Shown here in pieces: positions 24,700-33,731 of a DNA stretch of 42,605 nt. The stretch spans positions 1 to 42,605 of the forward strand of contig CAUDZT010000010.1 in the NCBI GenBank assembly GCA_958453935.1, in the 5' to 3' direction. The DNA is from an uncultured Collinsella sp. GTDB taxonomy: Bacteria; Actinomycetota; Coriobacteriia; Coriobacteriales; Coriobacteriaceae. The stretch's first letter is position 1; each line of letters begins with the position of its first letter. A program made the position numbers and the translations under genes. The notes under the pieces are model-generated. The model saw nothing but the letters and a program-made list of their open reading frames with translations. It was not told where the DNA came from and made no database searches.

Positions 24700-24781
24700 G
24701 GGTTTTCCTGGGACGGGGCCGAATTGACAGATTTTGACTTCGGCAAAATCTGTCAATTAACCCATCGTCCCGATAAAACCC
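24700..24781. repeat. Long near-perfect palindrome (82 bp)
   Basis: Three nested arm pairs: GGGTTTT 24700-24706 with AAAACCC 24775-24781; GGGACG 24710-24715 with CGTCCC 24766-24771; and a perfect 14-bp pair 24722-24735 with 24745-24758 (AATTGACAGATTTT and complement) around a 9-base loop. The arms are separated by 3-base and 6-7-base internal loops. It lies between the end of the thiamine pyrophosphokinase gene and the tRNA promoter. No U run follows, so it is not a standard terminator; a dispersed palindromic or MITE-like element, or a structured RNA, is possible. Confidence 0.75.
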
Positions 24782-24796
24782 TCACGCGGCGATGCC

Positions 24797-25438
24797 TTAC
24801 TTGTAGAGGTAGGCGATTGCGGTTCCTTGGTGGACTTGGATCTTGGCCGTTTTCCTGACGACATTAGAGATGCCGGTGTCGGCTAACAGGCCTAGGGGGC
24901 TGCGATCTAGCTCCCACTCTAGACCGTGTTCGCTTATCTCTGTGTTGGGAGCGATGGCGATGATGGAAAAGGTTTTGCCCTCGGCGCCCTCGATGGTCCA
25001 GGTCTCGTCCTGGTGCAGGATTCTAGCCGTCACTTCGTCTTCTTCGATCCAGACGGGGGCGTCCGCATGGCCTGCCAGTAGCCCTAACACAGACAGGGCC
25101 ATGTCCGGGCGGCCGCCGGTGGCGCAAGTCGCAACCACTTCGGCGCCCGGCCAGCGGCGGCGAACGGAATCGAGCGCCAATGCCAGATCGGTATAGTCCT
25201 TGTAGGGGTTGTGACGCTCCACCTCAAAGGCTTCGGCGGCATCGACCAGTGCGCGTCCCTCATCGCTTACGGTGTCGGCATCGCCCACGTAGACGTCGCA
25301 GTTCAGGCCAGCGCCCAGCAGCGCGTCGAGCCCGCGGTCCACGGCGACAACGTGGTCGCACTCCCCTGCCAGGTGGCACAGCAACTCGGGGCTCGCCAGC
25401 ACCGGCGAGCCGCAAACTACTAATACTTTGCAAGCCAC
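24797..25438 (-). CDS. thiN: Thiamine pyrophosphokinase
   Basis: 213 residues. It makes thiamine diphosphate from thiamine and ATP in the cytoplasm. Motifs: VVAVDRGLDALL, VGDADTVSDEG (family GDxDS), NPYKDYTDLALAL (family KDxTDxxxAL), and ATGGRPDMAL (family GGRxDH, with His replaced by Met). The C-terminal beta-domain with SPLGLLADTGISNVV matches the usual G-x-SN region. It follows the HAD gene by 9 bases, so the two are probably one operon. The conserved acidic residues are present; the His to Met change is worth noting but not obviously fatal. Confidence 0.88.
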   Translation of the reverse strand: MACKVLVVCGSPVLASPELLCHLAGECDHVVAVDRGLDALLGAGLNCDVYVGDADTVSDEGRALVDAAEAFEVERHNPYKDYTDLALALDSVRRRWPGAEVVATCATGGRPDMALSVLGLLAGHADAPVWIEEDEVTARILHQDETWTIEGAEGKTFSIIAIAPNTEISEHGLEWELDRSPLGLLADTGISNVVRKTAKIQVHQGTAIAYLYK

Positions 25439-25447
25439 GGCCCTCGC

Positions 25448-26137
25448 CTAGCCTTCAAACGAAAGCACGCGGGCCAGGTCCAGGTCCTCGTAGCTATCGA
25501 TAAAGATGTCGCAGTTATCGCGAACCTCGTCGCGCTGCATGCGGCCGTGCGGGTCATAAATACCAACGCGTTTAAATCCAGCAGTACCAGAGCTCTTAAG
25601 GCCAAAGACGGCGTCCTCAAACACCCACGCGCGCTCAAACTTGTGCCCGTGGCGCTCCTCCAGACGGCGCAGCGCCAGCTCGTACACGTCGGGGAACTGC
25701 TTGGAGCGGCCCGCCTCGCCCGTCGTGGTAATAAACTCCATGTAGGCATCGAGACCGGCGCCCGCAAGCGCAGACGTAACCAGCTCGGCCGGCGTGGACG
25801 TGGCAACGCACATGGCAATGCCAGCAGCCTTCGCCTGCTCCAAAAACGTCAGCAGACCCTCACGGGGCGGCACCTTGGAGTAACCATCGATCAGGATGTC
25901 GCTCAGCTCTCGATAGAGCTCCTCGCCATTTTCGCCAATGCCCCAGGTGTCGTGGTAGGCCTGGCACTCGTCCTCGAGCGACAAATGCTCAAACTGGGCA
26001 AAATCGTCGACCGTAACGTCAACTCCGTGGCGGTGCAATAACTCGGGCTGGGCATAGGCCCAAACGGGGGTGCTATTAACCAGTGTGCCGTCGCAATCGA
26101 AAATAAAAGCAACACTTGGGGCAGCGATGTGGTCCAT
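25448..26137 (-). CDS. HAD-superfamily phosphatase/phosphoglucomutase-like hydrolase
   Basis: 229 residues from ATG 26137, eight bases after GAAAGG; a TTG at 26158 is less likely. HAD motifs: FIFDCDGTLVNS (nucleophile Asp and acid/base Asp), CVATSTPAELV (motif II Thr/Ser), KQFPDVYELAL (Lys of KPxP type) and WVFEDAVFGLKSS (motif IV acidic pair). The helical cap after motif I is that of the beta-phosphoglucomutase/phosphoglycolate phosphatase group. It is divergent from glgB and shares the same control region, which may tie it to sugar phosphates, but the substrate is unknown. Confidence 0.85.
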   Translation of the reverse strand: MDHIAAPSVAFIFDCDGTLVNSTPVWAYAQPELLHRHGVDVTVDDFAQFEHLSLEDECQAYHDTWGIGENGEELYRELSDILIDGYSKVPPREGLLTFLEQAKAAGIAMCVATSTPAELVTSALAGAGLDAYMEFITTTGEAGRSKQFPDVYELALRRLEERHGHKFERAWVFEDAVFGLKSSGTAGFKRVGIYDPHGRMQRDEVRDNCDIFIDSYEDLDLARVLSFEG

Positions 26138-26171
26138 AAACGAGCCTTTCGATGTCAAAAGGTAAACAACC

Positions 26172-26271
26172 TGCTAAAAACGTTTTACCAAACGTCAGCC
26201 TAACAATCTTGAAACCCTAATTGGTAAAACTGTCAAGAGTTTTACCATAGCAATTCTGCCAGTGGTATAAA
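26172..26271. promoter_or_regulatory. Divergent control region with TGGTAAAAC palindromes and glgB promoter
   Basis: Site 1 at 26172-26194 contains AAAACGTTTT followed by ACCA, with a central CG as in LacI-family operators. Site 2 at 26221-26247 is TTGGTAAAAC and GTTTTACCA separated by a 7-base centre. A plus-strand promoter TTACCA (26242-26247), 18-base spacer and TATAAA (26266-26271, with an upstream TG) overlaps site 2, so a bound repressor would cover the -35. The rest of 26138-26468 has no gene. Confidence 0.55.
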
Positions 26272-26468
26272 CATGGCGCTTACCGATTAAACGCCCCCGC
26301 AAATCCTCTTTCGTTCATAAAAGTAACGTACAGGTGTTATCGTAGTTTTTGCCGAAAGTTCCACCGAGCACGCGAGGTGGAACGAATCACTGAAACTTCG
26401 CCGTCCCTTCGATTCGTGCAGCCTTGGACCTTTCGCATCTAGTCACCAAGGCAACACGCTGCCGCGTC

Positions 26469-28736
26469 ATGATGGGATCAAACGTGAGCGATACAAAGCT
26501 AAAGCCAGCAACCAAAAAGCCTGCTACCCGTAAAGCCGCCCCGCACGCGCCGGAGCTCACCAAGGACGATGTCTATCTGTTTGGCATCGGTACGTGGGAG
26601 CGCAGCTGGGAAAAGATGGGCGCGCACCCCGACACGCAGAACCGTACGCGCGGCTGGCGTTTTTGCGTTTGGGCGCCCGACGTAAAGAGCGTCCATGTCA
26701 TTGGCGAATTTAACGACTGGGATGAGCAAGCCAACCCGCTGGTGCCCGTGCATACGAGCGCTATCTGGGAAGGCTTTATTCCTGGCGCGGAGCAGGGCCA
26801 GCTCTATAAGTACCTTATCGAAACCAACGAGGGCGAAAAGCTCTACAAGGCCGATCCGTACGCCTTTAAGGCCGAGTGCCCTCCGGGAACGGCGAGCGTG
26901 CTGTGGACCCTCGATGGCTACCAGTGGAACGACGCTGCATGGCTCAAGCGCCGCGCCAGCCATAACCACATGTCGCAGCCCCTTAACATCTACGAGGTGC
27001 ATATTGGCTCGTGGAAGCGCCACGGCGACGCGCCGCAGGGCGAGCCGGACGAGTACGGCAACTACCCCGGCCCCATGGATCCCTTCCCCGCGCAGCGCGG
27101 CGAGTTCTACACCTACGACGATCTGTCGGTGGAGCTCGTGGACTACGTGCGCGACATGGGATACACGCATATCGAGGTCATGCCGCTTATGGAGCATCCT
27201 TTCGATGGCTCCTGGGGCTACCAAACGACCGGCTATTACGCCGCAACGTCGCGCTACGGCAACCCGCAGCAGCTTATGCACTTTATCGATGCGTGCCACG
27301 AGGCCGGCATTGGCGTGATCATGGACTGGGTGCCCGGCGGTTTTTGCGCCGACTCCCACGGCCTTGCCACCTTTAACGGCCACATGCTGTTTGAGCACGA
27401 GATTCACCCCAACTGGGGCACGCACAAGTTTGACTTCGCCCGCGGCGAGGTCCGCTCCTTCCTGGTCTCCAACGTGCTGTACTGGCTCGAGAACTTCCAC
27501 GTGGACGGCATTCGCATGGACGGCGTGTCCAGCATGCTGTACCTCAACTTTGGCATCGACGATCCCGGCCAAAAGAAGTACAACAAGTACGGTACCGAGG
27601 AGGACCTGGACGCCAGCGCGTTTATCCGCCAGGTCAACTGCGCCGTTGAGGCGCACTACCCGGACGTGATGATGATGGCCGAGGAGTCCACCGCGTGGCC
27701 GCTCGTGACCTATCCGCCGCAGGACGGCGGCCTAGGCTTCCACTACAAGTGGGACATGGGCTGGATGAACGACACCCTGCACTACATGCAGACCGATTTT
27801 CCGTGGCGCCCCGGCAACCACGGGCTGCTCACGTTCTCCATCATGTATGCCTTTACCGAGAACTTCATTTGCCCGCTGAGCCACGACGAGGTCGTGCACG
27901 GCAAGTGCTCGCTTATCGGCCGCATGCCGGGCGACTGGTGGCGCCAGTTTGCCGGCCTGCGCACGCTGGCCTTCTACCAGATGACGCACCCCGGTGCCAA
28001 GCTCAACTTTATGGGCAACGAAATCGGTCAGTTTATTGAGTGGCGCTACTACGAGTCCATTCAGTGGTTCCTGACCGAGCAGTACGAGACCCATGCTCAC
28101 CATCAGGCATTCATCAAGGCGCTCAACCACCTGTACACCGCCGAGCCCGCCCTATACGAGCGCGGCTACACCGACGACGGCTTTACCTGGATTGACGCGG
28201 ACAACTCCAAGCAGTCCATCGTGAGCTTTGTGCGCCAGGGCGAGGACGTCGATGACGACCTAGTGATCCTGATCAACTTTGACCCGGCGAGCTACGAGAG
28301 CTTCCGTGTGGGCGTGCCGCGCGAGGGTGACTGGGAGGTCATTTTCGATTCCGACCGTCCCGAGTTTGGCGGCAGCGGCTATGCCGGCGAGGAGCCCTAC
28401 ACCTGCTCGAGCGAGCCCTATCCCTGGAACGGGCAGATGGACTCCATCGAGATTAAGGTTCCCGGCTTGGCAGGCGTGGTGCTTAAGCGCCGCGGTCCCA
28501 GCAGCTACAAGCCGCCCGTGGTCGAGGCTCCCAAGGCTGCGCCCAAGAAGCGCACGTCCTCGGTGAAGCCCAAGGCCGCGGCTGCCAAGAAGGCTCCGGC
28601 TAAGGCCAAGGCAACCAAGACCGCCGCTAAGGCTGGCAAGGCTGCCAAGCCCGCCACGACCAAGAAGGTAACCGCCAAAAAGGCTGCTCCCAAGGCCAAG
28701 ACAGGCACTGTTAAGGCATCTGGCAAGGATGCGTAA
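26469..28736 (+). CDS. glgB: 1,4-alpha-glucan branching enzyme with lysine-rich C-terminal tail
   Basis: About 755 residues. It forms alpha-1,6 branches in glycogen. Order: a short Lys/Ala/Pro N-terminus, a CBM48 module (WRFCVWAPDVKSVHVIGEFNDWD), a GH13 barrel with EVMPLMEHPFDGSWGYQ, nucleophile Asp in VDGIRMDGVSSMLY, acid/base Glu in MMMAEESTAWP, and SHDEVVHGK, then an all-beta C-terminal domain ending GVVLKRRG. The last ~78 residues are Lys/Ala/Pro repeats like histone H1 (KKAPAKAKATKT), absent from typical GlgB. Start is uncertain: ATG 26469 or 26472, or GTG 26484, the only one with a GGGA at fair spacing. It is the first gene of the plus-strand glycogen cluster. Confidence 0.95.
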   Translation: MMGSNVSDTKLKPATKKPATRKAAPHAPELTKDDVYLFGIGTWERSWEKMGAHPDTQNRTRGWRFCVWAPDVKSVHVIGEFNDWDEQANPLVPVHTSAIWEGFIPGAEQGQLYKYLIETNEGEKLYKADPYAFKAECPPGTASVLWTLDGYQWNDAAWLKRRASHNHMSQPLNIYEVHIGSWKRHGDAPQGEPDEYGNYPGPMDPFPAQRGEFYTYDDLSVELVDYVRDMGYTHIEVMPLMEHPFDGSWGYQTTGYYAATSRYGNPQQLMHFIDACHEAGIGVIMDWVPGGFCADSHGLATFNGHMLFEHEIHPNWGTHKFDFARGEVRSFLVSNVLYWLENFHVDGIRMDGVSSMLYLNFGIDDPGQKKYNKYGTEEDLDASAFIRQVNCAVEAHYPDVMMMAEESTAWPLVTYPPQDGGLGFHYKWDMGWMNDTLHYMQTDFPWRPGNHGLLTFSIMYAFTENFICPLSHDEVVHGKCSLIGRMPGDWWRQFAGLRTLAFYQMTHPGAKLNFMGNEIGQFIEWRYYESIQWFLTEQYETHAHHQAFIKALNHLYTAEPALYERGYTDDGFTWIDADNSKQSIVSFVRQGEDVDDDLVILINFDPASYESFRVGVPREGDWEVIFDSDRPEFGGSGYAGEEPYTCSSEPYPWNGQMDSIEIKVPGLAGVVLKRRGPSSYKPPVVEAPKAAPKKRTSSVKPKAAAAKKAPAKAKATKTAAKAGKAAKPATTKKVTAKKAAPKAKTGTVKASGKDA

Positions 28737-28829
28737 CAAAGCCGTTACGGCTGTAATCACCCGCCCCGCCGGGGCGTAGGATACAAGTCATAACCGTTCC
28801 GGGAGAAACATCCCCGGGGGAAGGAACGT

Positions 28830-31256
28830 ATGAATAAGATCTTCGACAACAAGCAGGAGTTTACCGAGCTCTATCGCGATGCCGTCATGAGCATCAGCGG
28901 CAAGAGCGTCGAGGCCGCCAGCGACCTCGACCGCTTCAACGCCCTGGCCAAGCTCGTGGCCGAGAAGGCCCGCACCGTTGCCACCAAGAGCGACGCCCGC
29001 GCCACCGCCGAGGGCAAAAAGCGCGTGTACTACTTCTCGATCGAGTTTTTGATCGGCCGCCTGCTCGACAACTACCTGCTCAACTTTGGCGTGCGCGACA
29101 TGGTCGCCGAGGCGCTCGACGACATGGGCTTTGACCTGTCCGTCATCGAGAACCAGGAGCCCGATCCGGCTCTGGGCAACGGTGGCCTGGGCCGTCTGGC
29201 CGCATGCTTCCTGGATTCCATGGCAGCCGAGGGCATTGCCGGCTACGGCAACGGAATGCGCTACCGCTACGGTCTGTTTAAGCAGGAGATTGTCAACGGC
29301 AGCCAGGTCGAGACCACCGACGAGTGGCTCACCCACGGCTATCCCTGGGAGGTCCGTCGTCAGGACAAGGCCGTGACCATCAAGTTTGGTGGCCATGTTG
29401 AGGGCTTTGAGGAGGACGGCCGCACGTTCTACCGCACGGTGGACACGCAGGACATCCTGGCCGTCCCCTATGACATCCCCGTCGTGGGCTATGCCGGCGA
29501 GACCGTCAACAAGCTGCGCGTCTGGGCCGCCGAGCCGGTCGTGGAGCACTTTGACCTGGAGGCCTTCAACCGCGGCGACTACGCCCTGGCCGATGCCGAG
29601 CGCGCCGAGGCCGAGGCCATCAGCGCCATCCTCTACCCCAACGACGCCGGCGAGCACGGCCGTCTGCTGCGCCTGAAGCAGGAGTACCTGTTTGTCTCGG
29701 CCGGCATCTACAGCCTGCTCGACACCTTTGAGAAGGAGCACGGCGAGAACTGGGAGCTGCTGCCGCAGTTTGTGGCCATCCACACCAACGATACCCACCC
29801 CGCCATGTGCGGCCCCGAGCTCATGCGCATCCTGATCGACGAGAAGAAGCTCGAGTGGGATGACGCCTGGAACATCGTGACGCAGGTCGTGAGCTACACC
29901 AACCACACCATCCTGCCCGAGGCTCTGGAGAAGTGGCCCATCGGCACGTTCTCCAAGCTCCTCCCCCGCGTGTACCAGATCATCGACGAGATCAGCCGTC
30001 GCTGGCACGAGTCGTTCGACACCACGCAGGAGGGCTGGCAGGAGCGTCTGCGCCAGACCGCCATTCTGTGGGACGGCGAGATTCGCATGGCCAACCTGTC
30101 CGTGATCTGCAGCCATAGCGTCAACGGCGTGGCCAAGATCCACTCCGACATCATCAAGAACATCGTGCTCAAGGACTTCTATGCCCTGACGCCCGAAAAG
30201 TTCAACAACAAGACCAACGGCATCTCGCACCGTCGTTTCTTTGCCGAGGCCAACCCCACCTATGCCAAGCTCGTGACCGAGGCCATTGGCGACGGTTGGC
30301 TCAAGGACGCATTTGAGCTGGAAAAGCTCAAGGAGTTCCAGAACGACACCGAGTTCCTCAAGGCCGTGGGCGCCTCCAAGCGCGCCAACAAGGAGCGTCT
30401 GGCCGCCTACGTCAAGGCCGAGACCGGTCTGGTTATTGACCCCAACACCGTCTTCGATGTCCAGGTAAAGCGCTTCCACGCCTATAAGCGCCAGCTCATG
30501 AACATCATGAAGGTGATGGACATCTACAACCGTCGCATCGCCGACCCCAACTTCCACGTGACGCCGACGACCTTCATCTTTAGTGGCAAGGCTGCCTCGA
30601 GCTACACCTTCGCCAAGGAGACCATCCGCCTCATTAACTCCGTTGCCGACGTCATCAACAACGATGCCCGCGTCAACGAGGTCATGAAGGTCTGCTTTAT
30701 CCCCAACTTCCGCGTGAGCAACGCCCAGCTCATCTACCCCGCCGCCGAGATCTCGGAGCAGATCTCCACGGCCGGCAAGGAGGCCTCGGGCACGTCCAAC
30801 ATGAAGCTCATGATGAACGGCGCCATTACGCTGGGCACCCTCGACGGCGCCAACATCGAGATCGCCGACCTGGCCGGCCGTGAGAACGAGGCCATCTTTG
30901 GCCTGACCGCTCCCGAGGTCGAGCAGCTCTGGGCATCCAACAGCTACTTTGCGTGGGATACCCTCAACGGCGACCGCGAGCGTCTGGGCCGCGTGATGGA
31001 CGAGCTCAAGGACAACACCTTTGCGGGTCTTTCGGGCAACTTCGAGAGCATCTACAACGAGCTCATGAACAACAACGACCCCGACCTGGTCATGGCCGAC
31101 TTCCGCAGCTACGTGGATGCATGGGAAAAGCTCACCGGCAGCTACGGCGACCAGGAGACCTGGAACCGCAAGGCCCTGCTCAACACCGCCTCGAGTGGCT
31201 GGTTCTCGTCCGACCGCACCATTCGCGAGTATCGCGACGAGATCTGGCACGCATAA
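28830..31256 (+). CDS. glgP: Glycogen phosphorylase
   Basis: 808 residues, full length for GT35. It releases glucose-1-phosphate from glycogen or maltodextrin. Visible features: YFSIEFLIGRLLDNYLLN, LGNGGLGRLAACFLDSMA, IHTNDTHPAM, TNGISHRRFF, VKRFHAYKRQLMN, and the PLP lysine in SGTSNMKLMMNGAITLG then DGANIEI. The ATG at 28830 follows GGGGGAAGGAAC. CGTTCC at 28795-28800 can pair with GGAACG at 28823-28828, partly covering that ribosome site. The 93-base gap after glgB also has a GC-rich mini-hairpin (28762-28776) and no U run, so read-through is likely. Confidence 0.96.
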   Translation: MNKIFDNKQEFTELYRDAVMSISGKSVEAASDLDRFNALAKLVAEKARTVATKSDARATAEGKKRVYYFSIEFLIGRLLDNYLLNFGVRDMVAEALDDMGFDLSVIENQEPDPALGNGGLGRLAACFLDSMAAEGIAGYGNGMRYRYGLFKQEIVNGSQVETTDEWLTHGYPWEVRRQDKAVTIKFGGHVEGFEEDGRTFYRTVDTQDILAVPYDIPVVGYAGETVNKLRVWAAEPVVEHFDLEAFNRGDYALADAERAEAEAISAILYPNDAGEHGRLLRLKQEYLFVSAGIYSLLDTFEKEHGENWELLPQFVAIHTNDTHPAMCGPELMRILIDEKKLEWDDAWNIVTQVVSYTNHTILPEALEKWPIGTFSKLLPRVYQIIDEISRRWHESFDTTQEGWQERLRQTAILWDGEIRMANLSVICSHSVNGVAKIHSDIIKNIVLKDFYALTPEKFNNKTNGISHRRFFAEANPTYAKLVTEAIGDGWLKDAFELEKLKEFQNDTEFLKAVGASKRANKERLAAYVKAETGLVIDPNTVFDVQVKRFHAYKRQLMNIMKVMDIYNRRIADPNFHVTPTTFIFSGKAASSYTFAKETIRLINSVADVINNDARVNEVMKVCFIPNFRVSNAQLIYPAAEISEQISTAGKEASGTSNMKLMMNGAITLGTLDGANIEIADLAGRENEAIFGLTAPEVEQLWASNSYFAWDTLNGDRERLGRVMDELKDNTFAGLSGNFESIYNELMNNNDPDLVMADFRSYVDAWEKLTGSYGDQETWNRKALLNTASSGWFSSDRTIREYRDEIWHA

Positions 31257-31360
31257 AGCGCGCGAGCTCCCTTTGCCGTACGGCATTACTCGACGGGCGT
31301 GACAGAGCGCCGCGCCCGTCGCTAATGGGTTAGGAACATCGATGACAGAAGGAGAAATCG

Positions 31361-32509
31361 ATGAGTAAGAAAGAATGCATCGCGATGCTCCTCGCAGGAG
31401 GACAGGGCAGCCGATTGGGGGCACTCACCCAAAAGATCGCCAAGCCGGCGGTTAGCTTTGGTGGCAAGTTCCGCATTATCGACTTTTCGCTGTCCAACTG
31501 CTCCAACTCGGGCATCGACACGGTGGGCGTTCTGACGCAGTACCGTCCCTACCTGCTGCATGCCTACGTGGGCTCCGGCGAGGCGTGGGATCTGGACAGC
31601 CGCGACGGCGGCGTGTCGATCCTGCCGCCGTACGAGACGCAGACCGGCGGCGCCTGGTATGCGGGCACGGCCGACGCCATTACGCAGAACCTCGACTATA
31701 TCAAGGCCAACGACCCCAAGTACGTCCTGATTCTTTCGGGCGATCACCTGTATCGCATGGACTACCGCAAGATGCTCAAGACGCACATTGAGAACAACGC
31801 CGACCTCACGGTGAGCGTTATGCCCGTGCCGTGGGAGGAGGCCAGCCGCTTTGGCATCCTGACCACCGACCCCGAAGACGGCCGCATCACCAAGTTCACC
31901 GAGAAGCCCGAGAAGCCCGATTCGAACCTCGCGTCCATGGGCATCTACATCTTCTCGGCCGACGTGCTGATCGAGGCGCTCGAGGAGGACGCTCTGGACC
32001 AGCGCTCGAGCCACGACTTTGGCAAGGACATCATCCCCAAGCTGCTCGGCGAGAACAAGCGCCTGTACAGCTACGAGTTCCACGGCTTTTGGAAGGATGT
32101 TGGCACCATCGCCAGCTTCCATGAGACCTCGATGGACCTGCTGGGTAACAACCCCGAGTTCGATCTGTTCGACAAGAACTTCCCCATCATGTCCAACATC
32201 ACCACGCGTCCGCCGCACTACATTGGCCCGGACGGCCGCCTGGACGACTGCCTGGTCTCCAACGGCTGCAAGATCTACGGCACCGCTCGCCACTCGATCC
32301 TTTCGACCGATGTCATCATCGAGGAGCGCGCCGTGGTCGAGGACTCCGTGCTGCTGCCGGGTGCGCACGTTAAGAGCGGCGCGCACATCTGCCGCGCTAT
32401 TTTGGGCGAGAACTCCACGGTCGAAGAGGGCGTGAAGCTCGGCTCTGTCGATACTACCAAGGATACGGCCGTCGTTGGAAATGACGTCGTTATCGGGAAG
32501 GGGGAATGA
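31361..32509 (+). CDS. glgC: Glucose-1-phosphate adenylyltransferase, catalytic subunit
   Basis: 382 residues; GAAGGAG lies before the ATG. It makes ADP-glucose from glucose-1-phosphate and ATP, the committed step of glycogen synthesis. N-terminal nucleotidyltransferase: AMLLAGGQGSRLGALTQ, KPAVSFGGKFRIIDFSLSN, GTADAITQNL, LILSGDHLYRMDY (catalytic Asp), FTEKPEKP. C-terminal left-handed helix: SVLLPGAHVKSGA and ILGENSTVEEG. It is 4 bases from glgD; together they would form a mixed GlgC/GlgD enzyme as in many Firmicutes. Confidence 0.96.
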   Translation: MSKKECIAMLLAGGQGSRLGALTQKIAKPAVSFGGKFRIIDFSLSNCSNSGIDTVGVLTQYRPYLLHAYVGSGEAWDLDSRDGGVSILPPYETQTGGAWYAGTADAITQNLDYIKANDPKYVLILSGDHLYRMDYRKMLKTHIENNADLTVSVMPVPWEEASRFGILTTDPEDGRITKFTEKPEKPDSNLASMGIYIFSADVLIEALEEDALDQRSSHDFGKDIIPKLLGENKRLYSYEFHGFWKDVGTIASFHETSMDLLGNNPEFDLFDKNFPIMSNITTRPPHYIGPDGRLDDCLVSNGCKIYGTARHSILSTDVIIEERAVVEDSVLLPGAHVKSGAHICRAILGENSTVEEGVKLGSVDTTKDTAVVGNDVVIGKGE

Positions 32510-32513
32510 TCCG

Positions 32514-33641
32514 ATGATCAATCGCAAGGCCATCGGTTATATCACCGCTAACTACTCTTCGTCCTACGGCAGTGTCCTGCTCAAGGACCGCCCCATCGCG
32601 TCCGTTCCGTTTTTGGGCCGCTACCGCCTGATCGACTTCCCGCTGTCCAACATGATGAATGCCGGCATCAAGACCGTCGGTGTCGTCATGCCGGGCAACT
32701 ACCGCTCGCTGATCGACCACGTCGGTTCGGGCAAGGACTGGGGCCTGGACCGCAAGAAGGGCGGCCTGTTCATGGTGCCCGGCAACGCGTATGGCACCAC
32801 CAAGGGCGGCATGCGCTTCCTGCTGCGCGACATCATCTCCAACAAGACGCTGTTCCAGCGCTCGGAGAATCCCTATGTCGTGATGATGGGCACCAACATC
32901 ATCTTTAACATGGACCTCAACACCATCATCGAAGCGCACGAGAACTCCGGTGCCCAGATGACCGTGGTGTACTGCAAGGCCACGCGCAACGTCGATGACG
33001 AGACCAAGCTCGAGATTAACGAGAACGGCCGTCTGACGGGCGTGAGCGCCGGCGTCGTGTACGGCGACAACGCCTCTATGGACTGCTGTATCGTCAACCG
33101 CGAGACGCTGCTCGAGATTATCGACCACTATCAGGCCGCCGACTATCTGGACCTGCTCGAGGCACTCCAGGGCGACTTTGGCAACATCGACGTGTGCAGC
33201 TACGAGTACAAGGGCGAGGTCGTGGGCGTGTTTAGCGAGAAGTCGCTGTATCGCCGCAGCATGGACCTGCTCGACCAGACCGTGGCCGACCAGCTCTTCG
33301 ATCCCGAGCGCCCGATCCTGACCAAGGCCCACGACGTGCCGCCTTCGCGCTATGCGACCGGCAGCCACGCGTGCAACTCGATCATCTCGGCCGGCTGCAT
33401 CATCAAGGGCACCGTGCGCAATTCGATCCTGTCGCGCGGCGTCGTGGTCGAGGAGGGCGCATCGGTGACCAACTCGATTATCAACCAGAGCTGCATCATC
33501 AAGAGCGGCGCACGCGTTGAGAACGCCATCCTGGACAAGAACAACGTTGTCCCCACCAACACCGAGCTTCGCGGCACGCCCGAGAACATCCTGGTGCTGG
33601 GCAAGGCTCCGTTAACTTCCGACACCACCATCGTACGCTAA
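32514..33641 (+). CDS. glgD: Glucose-1-phosphate adenylyltransferase subunit GlgD
   Basis: 375 residues from ATG 32514, after GGGGGAATGA; an upstream in-frame start at 32475 lies inside glgC. Features of GlgD: SVPFLGRYRLIDFPLSNMMNAGI, HVGSGKDWGLDRKKGG, and VVMMGTNIIFNMDLN, where the catalytic GDH of GlgC has become GTN. This fits the family view that GlgD is a regulatory, weakly active partner. The C-terminal helix repeats (VVVEEGASVTNSIINQSC, GARVENAIL) are intact. Confidence 0.94.
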   Translation: MINRKAIGYITANYSSSYGSVLLKDRPIASVPFLGRYRLIDFPLSNMMNAGIKTVGVVMPGNYRSLIDHVGSGKDWGLDRKKGGLFMVPGNAYGTTKGGMRFLLRDIISNKTLFQRSENPYVVMMGTNIIFNMDLNTIIEAHENSGAQMTVVYCKATRNVDDETKLEINENGRLTGVSAGVVYGDNASMDCCIVNRETLLEIIDHYQAADYLDLLEALQGDFGNIDVCSYEYKGEVVGVFSEKSLYRRSMDLLDQTVADQLFDPERPILTKAHDVPPSRYATGSHACNSIISAGCIIKGTVRNSILSRGVVVEEGASVTNSIINQSCIIKSGARVENAILDKNNVVPTNTELRGTPENILVLGKAPLTSDTTIVR

Positions 33642-33672
33642 CGTTGGCACCGCAACATCGCTCGTAACATGT

Positions 33673-33708
33673 AGAATAGCCGCCCGGTTAGCGCCAGGCG
33701 GCTATTCT
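33673..33708. terminator. Strong hairpin between glgD and glgA, terminator-like
   Basis: A perfect 12-bp stem (33673-33684 with 33697-33708) and a 12-base loop, 24 bases before the glgA start. No U run follows, so it may end only part of the transcripts or set the level of glgA. Confidence 0.5.
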
Positions 33709-33731
33709 CGAATTGCAACATGGGAGACAAT

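Noticed and set aside
28788..31424. 878-codon open frame on the minus strand opposite glgP
   Set aside because: It is antisense to a complete glycogen phosphorylase. GC-rich codon bias makes long antisense frames free of stops; its composition (Val/Gly/Leu/His-rich) is typical of such shadows.
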